NCBI GenBank assembly: GCA_016207625.1
Contig: JACQPF010000229.1
Span: 1 to 6,981 of the forward strand
DNA length: 6,981 bases
Source of the DNA: Elusimicrobiota bacterium
Lineage (GTDB): Bacteria > Elusimicrobiota > Elusimicrobia > FEN-1173
Direction of reading: 5' to 3'
Shown: piece after piece, positions 6,190-6,981 of the stretch
Numbering within the stretch: position 1 is the stretch's first letter
How the letters are laid out: every line of letters begins with the position of its first letter
Program-made: the position numbers and the translations under genes
Notes under the pieces: generated by a model
What the model saw: the letters and a program-made list of their open reading frames with translations, nothing else
Databases searched by the model: none
What the model was told of the DNA's origin: nothing

Positions 6190-6981
6190 TTAGAATTCGA
6201 TCAGGAAGGCGTAGCGGAAGGTGTTGCCCAGGACCCCATAGGGGACCCACGCCGTGTCGAAGCGGAACCCGCGCCAGGTGAGGCCCATGCCGATGGAAAC
6301 GCCGCTCAAACCGTCGGTCGGATCCGTGCCGGCGCTGTTGTAGCCGGCGCGGAGGATCCCGGCCAGTTCCCAGGGGAAAGGCTGCTCAAATTCGGTCCCC
6401 AAGCTGTATTGAAGGTCGTTGTCGTTCGGCCGGCGCAGGTCCAAGCCGATCCTCACGCGGTCCTCGAGGACCTTGTAGGCGGCCCCGGCGGCCACCGTCA
6501 TGGGGAGCGGATCGCTCTCGTCCACGAACTTGAGCCCGGAGCCCGCCCTCCGGACCGCCAGAGCCAGCGTCAGGGGCCTGTGAGGCGTCTGCCACTGGCA
6601 GCCCGCGTCGCCGGAAACCCCCGAGGCCGTGCGCCCGTCCAACTCCTGGTTGATGAAGGTGGCGCTCAGGCCCGCCGTCCAATTCTCGCTGAGGGACGTC
6701 CCGTAGGAAAGGGTGTAGGCGGCGTCCAGGGAATCGAATGTGGAGTCGGCCGTGTCGTTGTCGGTCAGCCGTTTCTCAATGCCCTCGACTGAGAGAGACA
6801 CGAACCCCACGCCGAGGGTTCCCCAGCCGAACGGGTAAGCCGCGGCCAGGAATTCGTAATCGGCTTCCTGGAACCACTGGGCGTGCATGGCCGTGAATTG
6901 CGGAGCGGAGAGGCGGCCGAGCCCCGCCGGGTTCCACGCCACGGAGTTGGCGTCGTCGGCCAACGCGGTGTAGGCTTCACC
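6190..6981 (-). CDS. PorV/PorQ (UPF0164)-like outer-membrane beta-barrel protein, C-terminal part (5' end outside window)
   Basis: 263 residues are visible and the frame is open to the window edge, so the signal peptide and a short N-terminal piece (perhaps a few tens of residues) are missing. The motif ADDANSVAWNPAGL, at visible residues 8-21, is the hallmark of the PorV/PorQ/UPF0164 family of outer-membrane barrels. The rest alternates short beta-strand-like stretches, with GLKFVDESDPLPMTVAAGAAY (split between about 149-157 and 158-169), LRAGYNS and a terminal FRYAFLIEF. Ending on Phe after alternating hydrophobics fits an outer-membrane assembly signal. PorV is known in Bacteroidota as a type IX secretion component, but many phyla carry paralogues with no such link, and no other type IX gene is visible here. 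The stop is 14 nt upstream of the aroD start. Family call is fairly secure; role is unknown. Confidence 0.85.
   Translation of the reverse strand, partial: GEAYTALADDANSVAWNPAGLGRLSAPQFTAMHAQWFQEADYEFLAAAYPFGWGTLGVGFVSLSVEGIEKRLTDNDTADSTFDSLDAAYTLSYGTSLSENWTAGLSATFINQELDGRTASGVSGDAGCQWQTPHRPLTLALAVRRAGSGLKFVDESDPLPMTVAAGAAYKVLEDRVRIGLDLRRPNDNDLQYSLGTEFEQPFPWELAGILRAGYNSAGTDPTDGLSGVSIGMGLTWRGFRFDTAWVPYGVLGNTFRYAFLIEF

Noticed and set aside
1..6981. tRNA or rRNA genes, CRISPR repeats, insertion sequences, riboswitches or a defence system
   Set aside because: Coding sequence of ordinary families fills essentially the whole window, the largest gap between same-strand genes is 14 nt, and I saw no repeat arrays or inverted terminal repeats.

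Overview
The window is a gene-dense, GC-rich stretch (roughly 60% G+C by eye) of a bacterial chromosome. It holds seven protein genes, two of them cut by the window edges. There are no RNA genes, CRISPR arrays, insertion sequences or long gaps. A PorV/UPF0164-type outer-membrane barrel and an exported M23 peptidase point to a Gram-negative (diderm) bacterium. This mix of families, with some TTG starts, would fit Elusimicrobiota or a similar uncultured diderm lineage, but that placement is a guess and nothing here settles it.

Left part (1-5447, plus strand): five genes follow one another with almost no space. They are the 3' end of mnmE (tRNA wobble-uridine modification GTPase), an exported M23 peptidoglycan endopeptidase, a CDF-family zinc/divalent-cation efflux protein, a large polytopic GT-C (GT39-like) glycosyltransferase, and a UMF1-type major facilitator transporter. 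The junctions are 1 nt, an ATGA overlap, 3 nt and a TTGA overlap, so the genes are probably co-transcribed and partly translationally coupled. Apart from mnmE, all products act in or at the envelope. They do not form a recognisable pathway, and the glycosyltransferase and the UMF1 transporter have no predictable substrate.

Right part (5432-6981, minus strand): the 3' portion of a PorV/PorQ-like outer-membrane protein gene is followed after 14 nt by aroD, a type I 3-dehydroquinate dehydratase of the shikimate pathway. No other shikimate gene is visible. aroD runs tail-to-tail into the UMF1 gene, and the two coding regions overlap by 16 bp with no convincing terminator between them.

I found no new defence, mobile or regulatory system. 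The best second looks are a short AT-rich, rare-codon patch in the catalytic region of the M23 gene, a Cys-His-Cys cluster in the cytosolic domain of the cation exporter, a Ser-to-Met change in the substrate loop of AroD, and the unassigned glycosyltransferase/transporter pair.
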